From NCBI GenBank assembly GCA_963921825.1, contig OY997593.1:69424039-69488038 (forward strand): a DNA stretch of 64,000 bases. Direction: 5' to 3'. Under the pieces are notes generated by a model. The model was given only the letters and a program-made list of their open reading frames with translations, was not told the origin of the DNA and searched no databases. The translations under genes were made by a program, and so were the position numbers. Shown piece by piece: positions 11,327 to 22,216 of the stretch (the stretch's first letter is position 1; each line of letters starts with the position of its first letter). Source of the stretch: Erodium maritimum. Taxonomy: Eukaryota > Streptophyta > Magnoliopsida > Geraniales > Geraniaceae.

Positions 11327-11914
11327 TTTAATCTAATTTCTAGAGTAACTAGTGAATTAAGAGATAAAATTAAGCTAAAAACGAGAAAATGAAGAGCAAT
11401 CTCAGCCGAAAGATGGTGATTAGTTAATAATTAATCACAGAAAATCATAGAATTTACACTAATTTCATCACGGACTGCAGTTTTCGAATTTTGATAACAA
11501 AAAAAAGTAGTTGCAAAGGAGAGGGAAGAGAAGCGTGAGAGAGATCAGATGGTAGTGCATGTTGTTCGATCATCAGATGAAAATACAGATTTATATGGAT
11601 AACAATCCTCATTTCGGCTCATGAATGCTTCAGATCTCCAGATTTGAAATCAACCAAAAACGAAATTAAGAAGTAGAATTTGTCAATAACAATGAAGAAA
11701 TCTTGGTTAAAGTTCAAATCTACGATTTGAAAATGAAAATCAGAAGAAATAAAGGAATCAGAAATAGATAATGTCAATCACCATGAAGCAATCCTCGTTG
11801 AGATTGCTTGTAAGCCTGGGGCGACAACAGTATCTCATCATCTTCCACGAACTTAGAACTGAAGAGTGAAGAGCTAGCTAAGAAGAAGGGAGTGAAGTGA
11901 AGATATTATGAGCT

Positions 11915-12000
11915 GATGCAGAAGGAGTGGTATTTAAAGGACATGTATTAGGGTTTAGAGCGAGAACCGAAACTGGGCCGTAGTTTTGGGTCTCACTTAT
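11915..12000 (-). promoter_or_regulatory. Promoter-like cluster: GGCCCA, telobox, TATA-like box (copy A)
   Basis: Read on the minus strand, ACGGCCCAG is followed by TCTAAACCCTAATAC (telobox AAACCCTAA) and then CTTTAAATACC, in the order and spacing seen in promoters of plant translation and mitochondrial housekeeping genes. The same cluster is kept in copy B near 19105-19175. Function is inference. Confidence 0.45.
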
Positions 12001-12095
12001 TTTTGTGTATGGACCGGCCTTTACAAATAGAGACATATTTGGGCCGAAAATGTCCGGGGTTCAACTATGGGCTGGACTGGAAAACCGGTCCGAAC

Positions 12096-12952
12096 AGACA
12101 GGAGTCCTTAATTGCCCGACCGTGGCAATCACTAGCGGTTAATCCACAAGGGGAGTCGGATCTAAGTGACACAAAAACCGTCGTTGGAGGGACGAATAGA
12201 AGAGACTCACATCCAAGCTTAGTCGAACCCATCAGACAAGGATACTGAAAGACGAGAGACAAATACCTCTGCATGAAGCTCAAACCCGACCCACCATGCA
12301 CTGCTCGGATAACTCAGCTAACCAAGTTACCCCACTGAAAGACACCACTCCGGGTGATCCATGAGGGAGAGTTAGAGTTGTTCCAATCTATCTCTTCGTC
12401 GACTAAGAAAAGAAAATGAAACAGCTCTAAACAAGGCAGGAAAAGGTCAACTGGACATGAAGAGGACGAGACTACGGAAACCACCAATAGGATCAAAATC
12501 GTCGGTGAGCCAACACGTCACCCACTAGAATTGCACTAAGACCCAAGTCCAAAACTCACCACTTCTTCTCCAACTGTTGGACTTTTATCAACCAAACACC
12601 TTGTCACCGGTCAGAAATAGTATCCCATATCGGAGAAAATAGAGGAGTAAAGAAGTAGCATATCGAAGAACCAGGAACAACAAAGATCGGGAGGTAACAA
12701 ACGACAACATCGAAACTAGAAACACCATAAATAGGACAGAAACAATAGCAGAATGACACTAGAGGAGGCCTAACCGGTGACCAACACATGAAAATACGGA
12801 GAATAACTTACCCGAGGCTTAGAATTGCCATTCGTGAGGAGCGTCGATGAACGGTGGCTGACGAAGCAGGTGTCCAGATCTCACATGTCTAGAATTGAGC
12901 CCCAAAGTGGCAAAGAAGAGAGGTGGAAGAACCGGGGCGAAGGCCAATTCAC
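12096..12952. mobile_element. Left part of a decayed element interrupted by a solo LTR
   Basis: GC-moderate sequence with broken frames and no recognisable domain. It continues at 15895 once the solo LTR and one copy of its TTCAC duplication are removed. Minus-strand frames on both sides read like a decayed LINE ORF1 region, but the class is uncertain. Confidence 0.3.
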
Positions 12953-15894
12953 TGTAAAACCCCACTCACTTCGAAAAGGGTAATATTTTGAAATATGAAA
13001 CGTTGGGGTAGGTTTTGCAACAAGTATTTTTGAAAAGAAAGAAATCTAAAAAAAAGAAAGAAAAGGAACAGGCTGGGTCAGCCAGGCCAGGCCCAAAGGA
13101 CCATTCAGACCCAACCGGCCCAACTCACGCTTCACAGAACCCTAGCCCACTTGATGCTTCTTCTTCACGCGTACTTGCACGCATACCGAGACAGAACACG
13201 CCGCCCTCAATCCCCATCTCTCTCTTCTCTCTCATCGATCTCCCTCTCGCACGCCTCGCCAGAGATCAGGTCCACTCGTCCCTCACCTTCTCCTTCTCCT
13301 CTCACAGCTTCTCCACCCTCGTCCCCACTTTCTCTCCCTTCCTCCGCTACACCCCGTTCTTGAACCGAGCCACCACGCGTGCATCTTAGACGAACTTGTC
13401 GGAAATCACCTCTGGTCCGAGTTCCAGAGCTCAACCCATCGCCGGAGAAGAGGTTTACCACGGTAGGTGCCTCTCTCGCCGTCCCTTTTCCTCTTCCCCG
13501 ACCTCGCACCGTCCAGATTCATTCCCTCTCGAGCTCGATTCGAGCGTTTTCAGGCGAGTCATCGACGACGAGCTCCGCCCTCGTCAGATCTGAAACGGGA
13601 GCGGAGTTACGTTGTGTTCCAGCCGGCGCCGCCGCAGCCATAACCTCGCCAAAGCCCTGACGCCCTTCGCCGCCCTCGTCTCCCTCTTCGCTAGCGTTCC
13701 TGATGCCGTGGGCGGTGGTCGGAGCCACTCTGGGTCGCCGAAACCCTCTTCAGCTCAGATCGGGCCTGGGCAAGCTTTGGGCCAGAGTGGCTGTGCCAGA
13801 TTGGCCTTGGACCAGGACAAACGGATCGGGCCAGATCCAGACGGGCCTTGGGCCCAGGCCAGTACTCGGGTCTGGACCGGGTTCGGGTTCGGGACCGGGT
13901 CAGGGTTCGGGATCGGGTCAGGGTTCTGGACCGGGTCTGGACTCGGATTCGAGCTCGGATCCGGGTCGAACCGGTTTTAAAGAATTATTTATTTTAAAAT
14001 CAGATTGATTAATTAATTAAATTAATTTAATTGACTTAAAATGGTTAATTAAAAGACTGATATGACAAATCAGAGGACCTTTGGATAATATCGGGACTGA
14101 TATCGGACATTAATTGTAAAAACTCAGGCTTGGACTTTGCCCGAGAACTTGGACGTCAGCAGCTAGGAGACATAGCTGTTGTGATCGTCATTGAGGTAGG
14201 GAAAGTACTAAACTCTTCGTTTAACTTAAAGCTTTAGTATGCCTATAGGTTAATTATAACTGGAAAGGTACTAGTTTGCATATGATGTGAATAACTAGAA
14301 TAATCGCTTTTCAATTATAATAATAACCGGACGTGTCTAGTATGCTCGTAGGATGTGTTTCACTAGTTTAACTCGCTTTCAATACTTGGGAAATTGTTGT
14401 GCTGGTAGAATGGCCGTGATGAGCCTTATGATTGTTTGTGATTGCCTCACATGCCGTGTTTGCTTAGTCTTTAAGTTAGGATAAGAGTCAAACTTAAACT
14501 AGATAAATTGTGATGATTGGGATCTGAATGTTGAATGATTGTCTGAATGAATGTTTGAATGATTGTCTGAATGAATGCTTGAATGATTGATTGAATGAGT
14601 GTTTGATTGTAAATTGATTGTGTCAAATGGTATGATCGGGTGAGTGATAGAGCGATGGAACGTGGTTGGTAAGTATGTCGGTAAGTGTGATCGTTAATCA
14701 AATTTCTCGTGGCGTGTTGTGGTAAGATTGTGAGTTACTAAGTTTTGGTTGCACTATGATTGTTTGGCATGTTACTCTCTTGTGTGTGTCTCAAGTGGGG
14801 TTGTATCCCGGTATGGCACCCACACTGCGGTATAGGGTAGTGCATGTAAGATACCTACACCGAGGGAGTATACCGGTGTGGGGTAGTACCTAAGTCGATG
14901 ACTTGTGATCCGGTATGGTACCTACACCGAGGGAGTATCATGGTGTGGGGTAGTATCATAGCCGAGGGATTTTGTTTAACCTGATGTGAATCCCGGGAAG
15001 ACGTCTAGGCCGATGCGCGTTTCCGGTACGACACGAGATTATTTACCCTGCGGGGATGGTTACTTGTTGCTTCACCCCAGGTGTATGCGTCCTGCGGGAG
15101 CATTCCCGGAAGGTTATCCTGTTTCACCCCGATGACCTATGGTCCTTTGGGAGCATTTTCAAGAATCCTGGCGATATGTGTCCCTTTAGGGATGTTTCCG
15201 GTAGCCTCGACGATATGTGTTTCTTCTGGACCGAGGGGAAATCCGACATGACACAAGGATTATTGTGGATCGGAGTATTGTAACCGACATGACACAAGAA
15301 CCAATTGTGGATCGGAGTATTGTGGTTTAGGTTGTTGGCGCGATATTTACATTCTCTCGTTTTAGTAGTTTATTAAAGATTACATCGCTTTTCCTTAATC
15401 TCTTTAAATTACTGTTATCCCTTAAGAATGGAATATTAGTATTATCGTTTTCTCTTTCATAGCATCTTATTGATTTATCGTATTAATTGTGAATTGGACC
15501 GTTTGTGCTAAATCAGTTTATTTACCAAATTGGAGGTTACTCTGTTTATTATTTTCCCTACTGAGCGTAAGCTCACTCCCTGTTGTTTTATCTACTGTTT
15601 GTACATGCTTGCTTGGTGAGTAGTGGACTTGAGGCTCGGGAGCTTCGGAAGAGTCTGTGCGTTTTGTTTTAGAGACGTCTTTCGGTCATAGTAGTGAACC
15701 TTTTGTTTTACGTATTTTATTTAGAGCTTGACTCTTAACTACTATTGGGAACTTGTTTTTATCGAGTTAACTGATCGAAACTTAACTTGGAGGTGTATTA
15801 TTGTTTAAAGTTTAATCTTTATGTTATTATTTAATTGTTAACTCAAGTCACGTCTCGAGTCTGGTCAAAACCGGATTTGGGGCGTGACATTCAC
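12948..15894. mobile_element. Solo LTR of a long terminal repeat retrotransposon (2937 bp)
   Basis: The element runs from TGTAAAACCCC (12953) to GGGGCGTGACA (15889), has TG...CA ends, and is flanked by identical 5-bp duplications TTCAC (12948-12952 and 15890-15894). Ends of the form TGTAA.ACCCC and GGGGCGTGACA and a length near 3 kb are typical of Ty3/Gypsy chromovirus (Tekay/Del-like) LTRs. No internal gag-pol lies beside it, so it is a solo LTR left by recombination between two LTRs. Inside are a G-rich TCGGG/ACCGGG array (about 13860-13975), a TGAATGATTGT array and long T-rich stretches. The lineage call is inferred from ends and size only. Confidence 0.85.
14520..14612. repeat. Minisatellite of TGAATGATTG-type units inside the solo LTR
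   Basis: Imperfect units of 8-12 bases (TGAATGATTGTC, TGAATGAATGTT) recur about eight times. A second block at about 14800-15330 repeats 'CGAGGGAGTA' and 'CGGTATGG' phrases. Both look like replication-slippage arrays within the LTR. Confidence 0.6.
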
Positions 15895-16460
15895 CCTCCT
15901 TTAGGCCCCATGGCCAGGAACGCCTCAACAACGAGGTCCAAAGTTCACAACAGAACACTCCCTGAGATGACCAAATTCGCTCCAATCGATGAAGCCACAC
16001 ACCAGAGGAATACCGAAACTAGAAAAAGGAGAACCCAATTGAGGTCCGCGGGTTCTAGTTCCCTCCCCATGAGCATCATCCGAAAAAAGACTTAAAGAGA
16101 CCAGATCTATAGACAAATTCGGCCACTCCAAACACAACCGACAAAGAAACCAGTCACCGTGTAAAAGTTACTCCTTCCTTGAAACCCAGCAACCCAATCG
16201 GACAAGTCCCAGTATACAAATGTCCTACCTCCCGCAATACGAGTAAGAGACCCGAAGAGTATGAGGCTGGGACCGAAAATAGAACAGACGGAGAGAAAGA
16301 GAAGGGGAAAAGAAAGAGGGAGGAGGAAGATTACCACCGACGACGACCATGCGTCGTCGGTGAAGAAGGGTAGAGAACTGATGGCGGCTATGGTTAGAAG
16401 GGTTCGTTTTTTTGTCGAGAGCATTTTTTATTCAACTCAGCTTAGTATTACAAAAAAAAA
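15895..16460. mobile_element. Right part of the decayed element around the solo LTR
   Basis: This continues the sequence cut at 12952. The longest minus-strand frame (16424-16107) is open but without a recognised domain. An A-run at 16451-16460 and a T-rich stretch just before it may be the remnant of a tail or target, and I could not match a target duplication. Confidence 0.3.
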
Positions 16461-16734
16461 AGACCTAACTTGCGATTCATGAACTACAAAACAAATCATT
16501 GAGACTTACGATCTGTTCAAAATCTTCATTGAGAAAAAGTGTGTTTAATGGTGGATTAGTTAGGTTCATGCCAATAGGCGCTATCCATTACTCCATGATT
16601 AAAACATTATATCCACTCCAGTAAAAAAACATCAATTGTTTTCATGTGTTTCTTTTCATTTACGATGATTATTTTTCGTCCGTCGAATGATTTAGTTTCA
16701 CATCGAAAAGATAGGATTCAATAGACCTTCATGA

Positions 16735-16846
16735 ATAGTTTTGCAAATGAGCTATAAATAGAAGCAAATTCAGAAGGTAGATCACAGGTCTCTTTACTCT
16801 ACTCTCTCCTCTTGTAAGCTCAAGCATTTGAGTCCTTAGACAAGCT
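16735..16846 (+). promoter_or_regulatory. TATA box and leader of the DUF2775-like pseudogene
   Basis: A canonical CTATAAATAG lies at about 16750. It is followed 35-60 bases on by a CT-rich leader (TCTCTTTACTCTACTCTCTCC) and, at 16847, by the first ATG of the repeat gene. The promoter looks intact although the reading frame is broken. Confidence 0.55.
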
Positions 16847-17570
16847 ATGCATTTTAGTGTTCTGAAGTGTCTATCTATGCCCTCGTCTTTTTTATTTGCA
16901 CGATTCTTTGAGCAGCATGCTAGTCCCGTTGCTGCAAGGACAGGTTTGTATCCTCAGCTGAGAAAACAAACTGCAAAACACCTCCAGAGCCAATTCGAAC
17001 CAGAGAGAGTCGTCGATGAGAGAGATTGAACCAAGGCATGAGTGTCCCTAACTACAACAACAACGTTGATTCCCTTGCAGACAAAGAATCGTCGGTGAAA
17101 GAGTTTGAACCAAGGCCGAGTGTCACTAACTACAACAACAATGTTGATTCCCATGCAGACAAATCATCCTCCGTAAGAGAGTTTGAACCAAGGCCAAGTG
17201 TCACTAACTACAAATACAATGTTGATTCCCTTGCACAAATCATCCTCTCTGAGAGTTTGAACCAAAGCCGAGAGTCAACAGCTAAAACAACAATGTTGAT
17301 TCCCTTGTAGACAAATCCTTAGTGAAAGATTTCCAACCAAGACCAACTATCCCCAGTTACAAAGGAGGTACCAATCCAACGATAGGCAAGTCTTTTGTGA
17401 AAAAATTTCAACCAAGACCAACCATCTCAACTTACAACAATGACATGGATCCAACAACAAGGAAGTCTTCCACAAAGAATTTCGAACCAAGGCGACTGTC
17501 TCAACCTATAACGAAGAGTCTTTCACGGACAACTTTGAGCCAAACCAAATATTTCTGTTTACAATGAGGC
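16847..17570 (+). pseudogene. Organ-specific protein S2/P4-like (DUF2775) pseudogene
   Basis: Units of about 26 residues built on (S)xKEFEPRPSVTNYNNNVD occur five to six times across three reading frames: 16847-17029, 17026-17310 and 17322-17567. FEPRPxxxxY repeats are the signature of DUF2775 organ-specific proteins, which are secreted repeat proteins of plants with a signal peptide. The first frame starts MHFSVLKCLSMPSSF and has no clear family N-terminus. A one-base insertion in the first repeat (GGCATGAG for GGCCGAG) and later shifts and stops break the gene, so I call it a pseudogene. Introns explaining the frame changes are less likely, because the shifts fall inside repeat units. The retained TATA box suggests recent loss. 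Confidence 0.65.
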
Positions 17571-17732
17571 CTCATGTTATTTGCGTGCTTTACAAGTTAA
17601 TGTCGAAGGCAGCTGAATAAAACAACCTAAGGAGGAGAGGCTAAGTGTTTCATCAAAGCACAGTTTCATCAATTGAAAAAAATCAAATAGAAATCACAAA
17701 ACAAACTACAGATAACAAACAAAACATAAAAA

Positions 17733-17965
17733 ACTGTATTGATTTGTCAGAGAAGATCTTATCTGCATAATTGTCTAAGACATGGATAACTGATTGATTT
17801 ATGTTCTCATCATCCTAAACAGAAAAATAAAATTAGCAAGTTTACTAAAAGTTTCATCATTACAAAGAACAATAGAAAAAAAAATGTATTGTTTTGTCAG
17901 AGAATACATTATCAGCATAATTGTCTAAGACAGGGATAACTGATTAATTTATGTTCTCATCATCC
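17733..17965. repeat. Two direct copies of an 83-bp unit
   Basis: Segments 17733-17815 and 17882-17965 share phrases such as TTTGTCAGAGAA, GCATAATTGTCTAAGACA and TTTATGTTCTCATCATCC. They are about 90 percent alike and lie just left of duplicated segment copy B. Confidence 0.7.
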
Positions 17966-18048
17966 AAATCAAACACAAAATCAATGCAGTTCTTTAAAGT
18001 AATATGAATGTAATCAGGATTAAAGTAACAGCAAGCTTATAGATAAAA

Positions 18049-18150
18049 TCAAAGCAAGCAGTGTCGCAAGACCCAAAACATTCGATCTCTGCCCTGTTTA
18101 CGAAACGCCAAGCCACTTGCTCTACTCAAGGCGCCAGATACCATAGGCAT
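18049..18150 (-). CDS. Small conserved ORF, 33 aa (copy B)
   Basis: Same start, length and stop as the copy A frame at 11326-11225. It starts MPMVSGALSRASGLAFRKQG and ends FWVLRHCLL. Function unknown; coding status uncertain. Confidence 0.3.
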   Translation of the reverse strand: MPMVSGALSRASGLAFRKQGRDRMFWVLRHCLL

Positions 18151-18244
18151 TTTACTCTAATTTTTAGAGTAATTAATCAAATGAGTGATAAAATTAAGCG
18201 AAAAACGAGGAAATGAAGACCAATCTCAGCCGAAAGATGGAGAA

Positions 18245-18667
18245 TAGTTTATAGGGATAATTGTCAAAACATGCACTTATGTTTTATCCACAAACAAAAT
18301 AGTGCACAATGTTTTGTCCACGTCATCTGGCTACCCTTATGAATTGTCCACGCACTTCTGTTAGAAAAATGTAACAGCAAAACCTGAATTGACAATTTTA
18401 CCCTTTTGGTTTGAAATTCAAAAATAAGAATTTCGTCCAAAAAAATGAGTGGCTTAGGATTGTTAGGGCAATTTCGTCCAATTTTTTTTTAGACACAAGC
18501 ACATGATAGCACGTGAGGCTACAGATTCGAATATTCTGTTAATTTTACAGACAGAAATGCGTGGACGATTCATAAGGGTAGCCAGACGACGTGGACAAAA
18601 CATTGTGCACTATTTCATTTGTGGACGAAACATAAATGCATGTTTTGACAATTATCCCTAGTTCATA
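18245..18667. mobile_element. Mutator-like MITE with known empty site (405 bp)
   Basis: Inverted arms of about 110 bases begin GGGATAATTGTC and end GACAATTATCCC (18254-18658). Flanks TAGTTTATA (18245-18253) and TAGTTCATA (18659-18667) agree at 8 of 9 bases. The paralogous copy A has one uninterrupted TAGTTAATA at 11421-11429, an independent proof of the insertion point and of the 9-bp duplication. No coding capacity. Confidence 0.9.
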
Positions 18668-19554
18668 ATTAATCACTGCAAATCATAGGATTTACACTAA
18701 TTGCATCACAGACAACAATAAATTAGTTGAAAATGAGAGGGAATAGAAGCGCAAGAGAGATCAGATGGTAGTGCATGTTGTTCGATCATCACATGAAAAT
18801 GCAGATTTATATGGATAACAATCCTCATTTCGGCTCTTCAATGCTTCAGATCTACGAATTTGAAATCGACAAAAAGGAAATTCAGAAGAAAACGAAGGAA
18901 TCAGAAATAGAAAATGTCAATCACCATGAAGCAATCCTCGTTGAGACTGCTTGTAAGCCTGGGGCGACAACAGTATCTCATCATCTTCCACAATCTCTGT
19001 GAATCTTATAGAAAAAGTTGCTTGAGAAACTATAGAACTGCAGATGTAGCTTTAGAAGAAGGTAGTGAAGTGAAGATATTGTGAGCTGAAGCAGACGGAG
19101 GGGTATTTAAAGGACATTATCAGGGTTTAGAGCGACAACGGAAACTGGGCCGCAGTTTTGGGCCTCTTATAGGCCGGCCATTACAATCAGAGACATATTT
19201 GGGCCGTAAATGTCAGTGCATGGGCTCATTCCATTTTGTGCCGGACCGGAAACCGGTTGGAACTACCGGAATCGGTAACGGTGATGGCTGATTTGTGGAG
19301 AATCGGTGTTGGATTATCGATAACTATCGGATTAGTGCTTGGTTTTGGGAATGTGGTTAGCCGGAACTAATGATACGTATTTGGCTTCGGCTTTATAATT
19401 GCAGCGTGGAATAAAAAAGACATACACTAGAAACTCGATAAATTAATAAATTGTTTAAAATAATATTTTTGTCTTGTCTCGACTTGGTAATATGGTGTTA
19501 AGTTAAAAATAAATTAATAATTCTTTTAATTAATAAATTTTGATGACCTCATGA

Positions 19555-20025
19555 AATATTGAAACTTACTCTTAAGTATTGGTCACGAACACTACACTAT
19601 CCACGTTTTCAAAATGAATACTACGCTACCCTTAAGTATTGGTCACACCATTTTGTTAGTAAAAATGGACAGAATTTTCCATTATGTTAGTCATATGATC
19701 CCAAGTGTCATATAATGGACGGTAAAATGACGTTTTTTGCCATTAAGTATTAGACCTCTATACATTTTATAAGGAGCAATAACGTGGGTACAATGGTAAT
19801 GATCCTCATAAAATGTGTAGAGGTCATATAATTAAGGGGAAACGTCATTTTACCATCCATTATATGACACTTGAGGTCATATGACTAACGGAATGGAAAA
19901 TTCCGTCCATTTTTATTAACAAAATCGTGTGACCAATACTTAAAGGTAGTGTAGTGTTCATTTTGAAAACGTGGGTAATATAGTGTTCGTGACCAATACT
20001 TAAGAGTAAGTTTTGATATTTAACC
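19555..20025. mobile_element. Foldback element with arms over 200 bp
   Basis: AACTTACTCTTAAGTATTGG at 19563 returns inverted at about 19995-20014. The arms pair nearly throughout, sharing for example GTCACGAACACTA and GTCATATGAC. Only a short loop is left. The two flanks extend the inverted match weakly (AAATATTGAAACTT against AAATATCAAAACTT), so the outer ends and target duplication are not settled. Confidence 0.7.
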
Positions 20026-20880
20026 CTTATTAATTTATAGAATTTCTATTGTACCTTGTTGATGGTGTAGCGAAGTAAATGGGGCTAGTGCTTTGTAGAA
20101 GAATTTGTGTTCTACATTTAGGGTTGTAAAAAACACAAAATGAGGCACTACCAGAGAAGGGAGACATCGTGGAGGAGAAGCATTCAATCCACATCACGAT
20201 TGGTTGTAGTTGATCGTCCTCCTCCACTAGTTTCAGATTTTCTCGCCCACACCACGCGCTTTACATAAACTTTTAGTGAGTCTAATGGGAGGTTCCAACT
20301 GCTTTCAGGCACCTTTGGTTGGTTTCAGGTCGATTCGGGATTGATTTTGTTTATTTTACGAGTTTCGCTTTTACATTGGCGTTTAGTCGTTTAAATATAA
20401 CAAGGTACACATCAGTTATAACTAGAGGATTATGTGTCGAGTCATCCCAAGATGATTTACTATCCCACTATTCTTCTTTTGGTTTATGATTAAATACAAC
20501 GCCCCGGTTCACTATGCGGTTCACGGTTCGTAGTTTAGTGAATTGCGAACCGTGAGTCGCACACCACAACGTATGGCTGGCGCGGTTCCGATTCACTAAA
20601 TCATGAGTCGTAATCGTGAACCGTGATTCGTGATTCGCCACCCATCCAATCACTGCGCACCACGTGACGTTGGCGTGACAAAAAGCGAGAGTCATTGGCT
20701 CCAACGGTAAGTAACGACAAATTTTTTAATTAAATAAAATCTTAGTTAAACCGTAGAAAATATTATTATTTTCATCTACAAATACCCCTCATCCCTTTCA
20801 TTAACCCACAAACATTTTCTTTTCATTTCAAACTTTTCTCTCTCAAATTCCGCTTCCCATAACGCTTATTTTCCGATCAA
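20026..20880. other. Gene-free DNA and Harbinger-type promoter
   Basis: A block at 20500-20660 has repeated, partly inverted phrases GAACCGTGA and TGAATCG-like words. Beyond it, CTACAAATACCCC (about 20780) and a CT-rich leader resemble the promoter of PIF/Harbinger-type ORF1 genes and lead into the remnant at 20884. Confidence 0.35.
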
Positions 20881-20883
20881 GAA

Positions 20884-22216
20884 AATGTTCGACGACGAGA
20901 CTCAGACGTCGTTTCCACCGAAGCAACCGAGTTCAACACAGATCAGGCCAACGAATTTCAATGGATGTTTCACAACAACCCTTATATTTAGTATTTAGTC
21001 GTATTTTGTTCTATCATATTATTAGATAGCTAGAATAGAATAATCATCTTTGTTGCATTGAAATCTGACAATACTGATATAGGCCCACTACTCTAATTTT
21101 GTACTCTAATCAGGTAGATTGCAAAAGAAAAAAAGGTATAGAAAGAAAATAAAGGCCCTCGTCACAATATACAGACTATGACTGTGGATATAATACAAAT
21201 AATCCACGACATCTGGTAGAAAAAAGTGCAGAGAGAAGCAAAAGACTTTTCATATCATAATTCAGAATTTTTGGAATCAAATCCCAACCTCAATCTTCAA
21301 TTTTTCGCATACCCCAGTGATTCTCAATATAACGTCGGTCATAGCAGCGGCACACGAATGTCATCCAAGACGTCCTTTTCCGGTCCTTCCCAACAACGAC
21401 GAGGAGGTTATAGAAGAAAATGGGACCCTGATGCGGCCAAGCACCTCATTTATGTCTGGCGACGCACGATCAGAGATGCAACAAAGGGCAACCAACAAGA
21501 GGGTAGTTACTATTGGGGACAAATTGCAATAGGTTACAATGAGGTGCAGCGGTTCCCGCCAATGGATTTAAAACAAATCAAGAGCTATTGGAACATGAAT
21601 TACCCTTAGGTGCGGAAATTCCACAATACTCTGACAAATTTGAAGGAGAGATGTACAAGCGGTTTACAACGAGGATGACTACATCAAGATGGCCAAGGAG
21701 ATCTATAAGGAGAAAAAAAAACCGAGGACATTCGACCTCGACCATAGGTACGACATTATCAAGTTCGATGAGAAGTTTTTGGCAGAGGAAGGCACGGTCG
21801 TTTCACGGAGACGACGGTTGGTGTCGCATGGAGTTACATTTCAACCCTACTAACTTGAACTCCCACTGGTGAGTATCCCGACGATGAAGATACTACACCT
21901 CTCGGTGGTGAGTCCCAATTGGATTGGGTATCCACCGATCTGAGCGGGAGATCTGTTAACCGAGTTGTCCCTCCACCTGAAGAGCGACCATTGGGCAAGA
22001 AATCCACGAAGAGAAAAGGGAATTCCGTCCAAGATCAAGCCAATGTAGTGGCGAACATGGATCGCGCAAATACAAAATTTGAGTGACCAAAGTCAGAGAA
22101 GGCGGACAAAGTGATCCAGCTGACCACACAATGGAACGACCTCTTCAAACAATTCAGGGACATGCAAAAAGAGGACACTTCCAGGATAACCGAGCGTGAG
22201 ATGGAAAAACACGCAT
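20884..22216 (+). pseudogene. PIF/Harbinger ORF1 (Myb/trihelix-like) remnant
   Basis: A first exon starts at about 20884 (MFDDETQTSFPPKQPS). After an intron-like gap a frame at 21226-21609 includes RRKWDPDAAKHLIYVWRR and GSYYWGQIAIGYNEV, the Myb/SANT-like block of Harbinger ORF1 proteins. These are DNA-binding partners of the transposase and are related to host NAM-associated proteins. TAG at 21607 then stops it. The family sequence continues in shifted frames: YIKMAKEIYKEKKKP near 21700, and a basic RPLGKKSTKRK motif near 21990 with a coiled tail to about 22216. At least one stop and several shifts make this non-functional. No transposase (DDE) or terminal repeats were found nearby. Confidence 0.6.

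Larger units (their letters stand above)
11135..12095 (-). repeat. Segmental duplication copy A (promoter, first exon and small ORF)
   Basis: About 960 bases that recur in the same orientation at about 17960-19262. Long stretches are nearly identical, for example around the small ORF (11225-11326) and around 11790-11850. On the minus strand the segment reads like the start of a gene. GGCCCA and AAACCCTAA (telobox) motifs near 11950-11980 precede a TATA-like TTTAAATA (about 11930). Then come a pyrimidine-rich leader, an exon-like block with GATGATGAGATACTG, a T-rich intron-like stretch, and the small ORF. This copy lacks the miniature element found in copy B and so shows the empty site (TAGTTAATA, 11421-11429). 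Confidence 0.75.
17960..19262 (-). repeat. Segmental duplication copy B (carries a Mutator-like MITE)
   Basis: Second copy of the segment at about 11135-12095, same orientation, about 6.8 kb away. It has the small ORF, exon-like block and promoter cluster in the same order. It is longer because a 405-bp miniature element (18254-18658) has inserted between the small ORF and the intron-like part. Sequence outside the element is nearly collinear with copy A. Confidence 0.75.
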
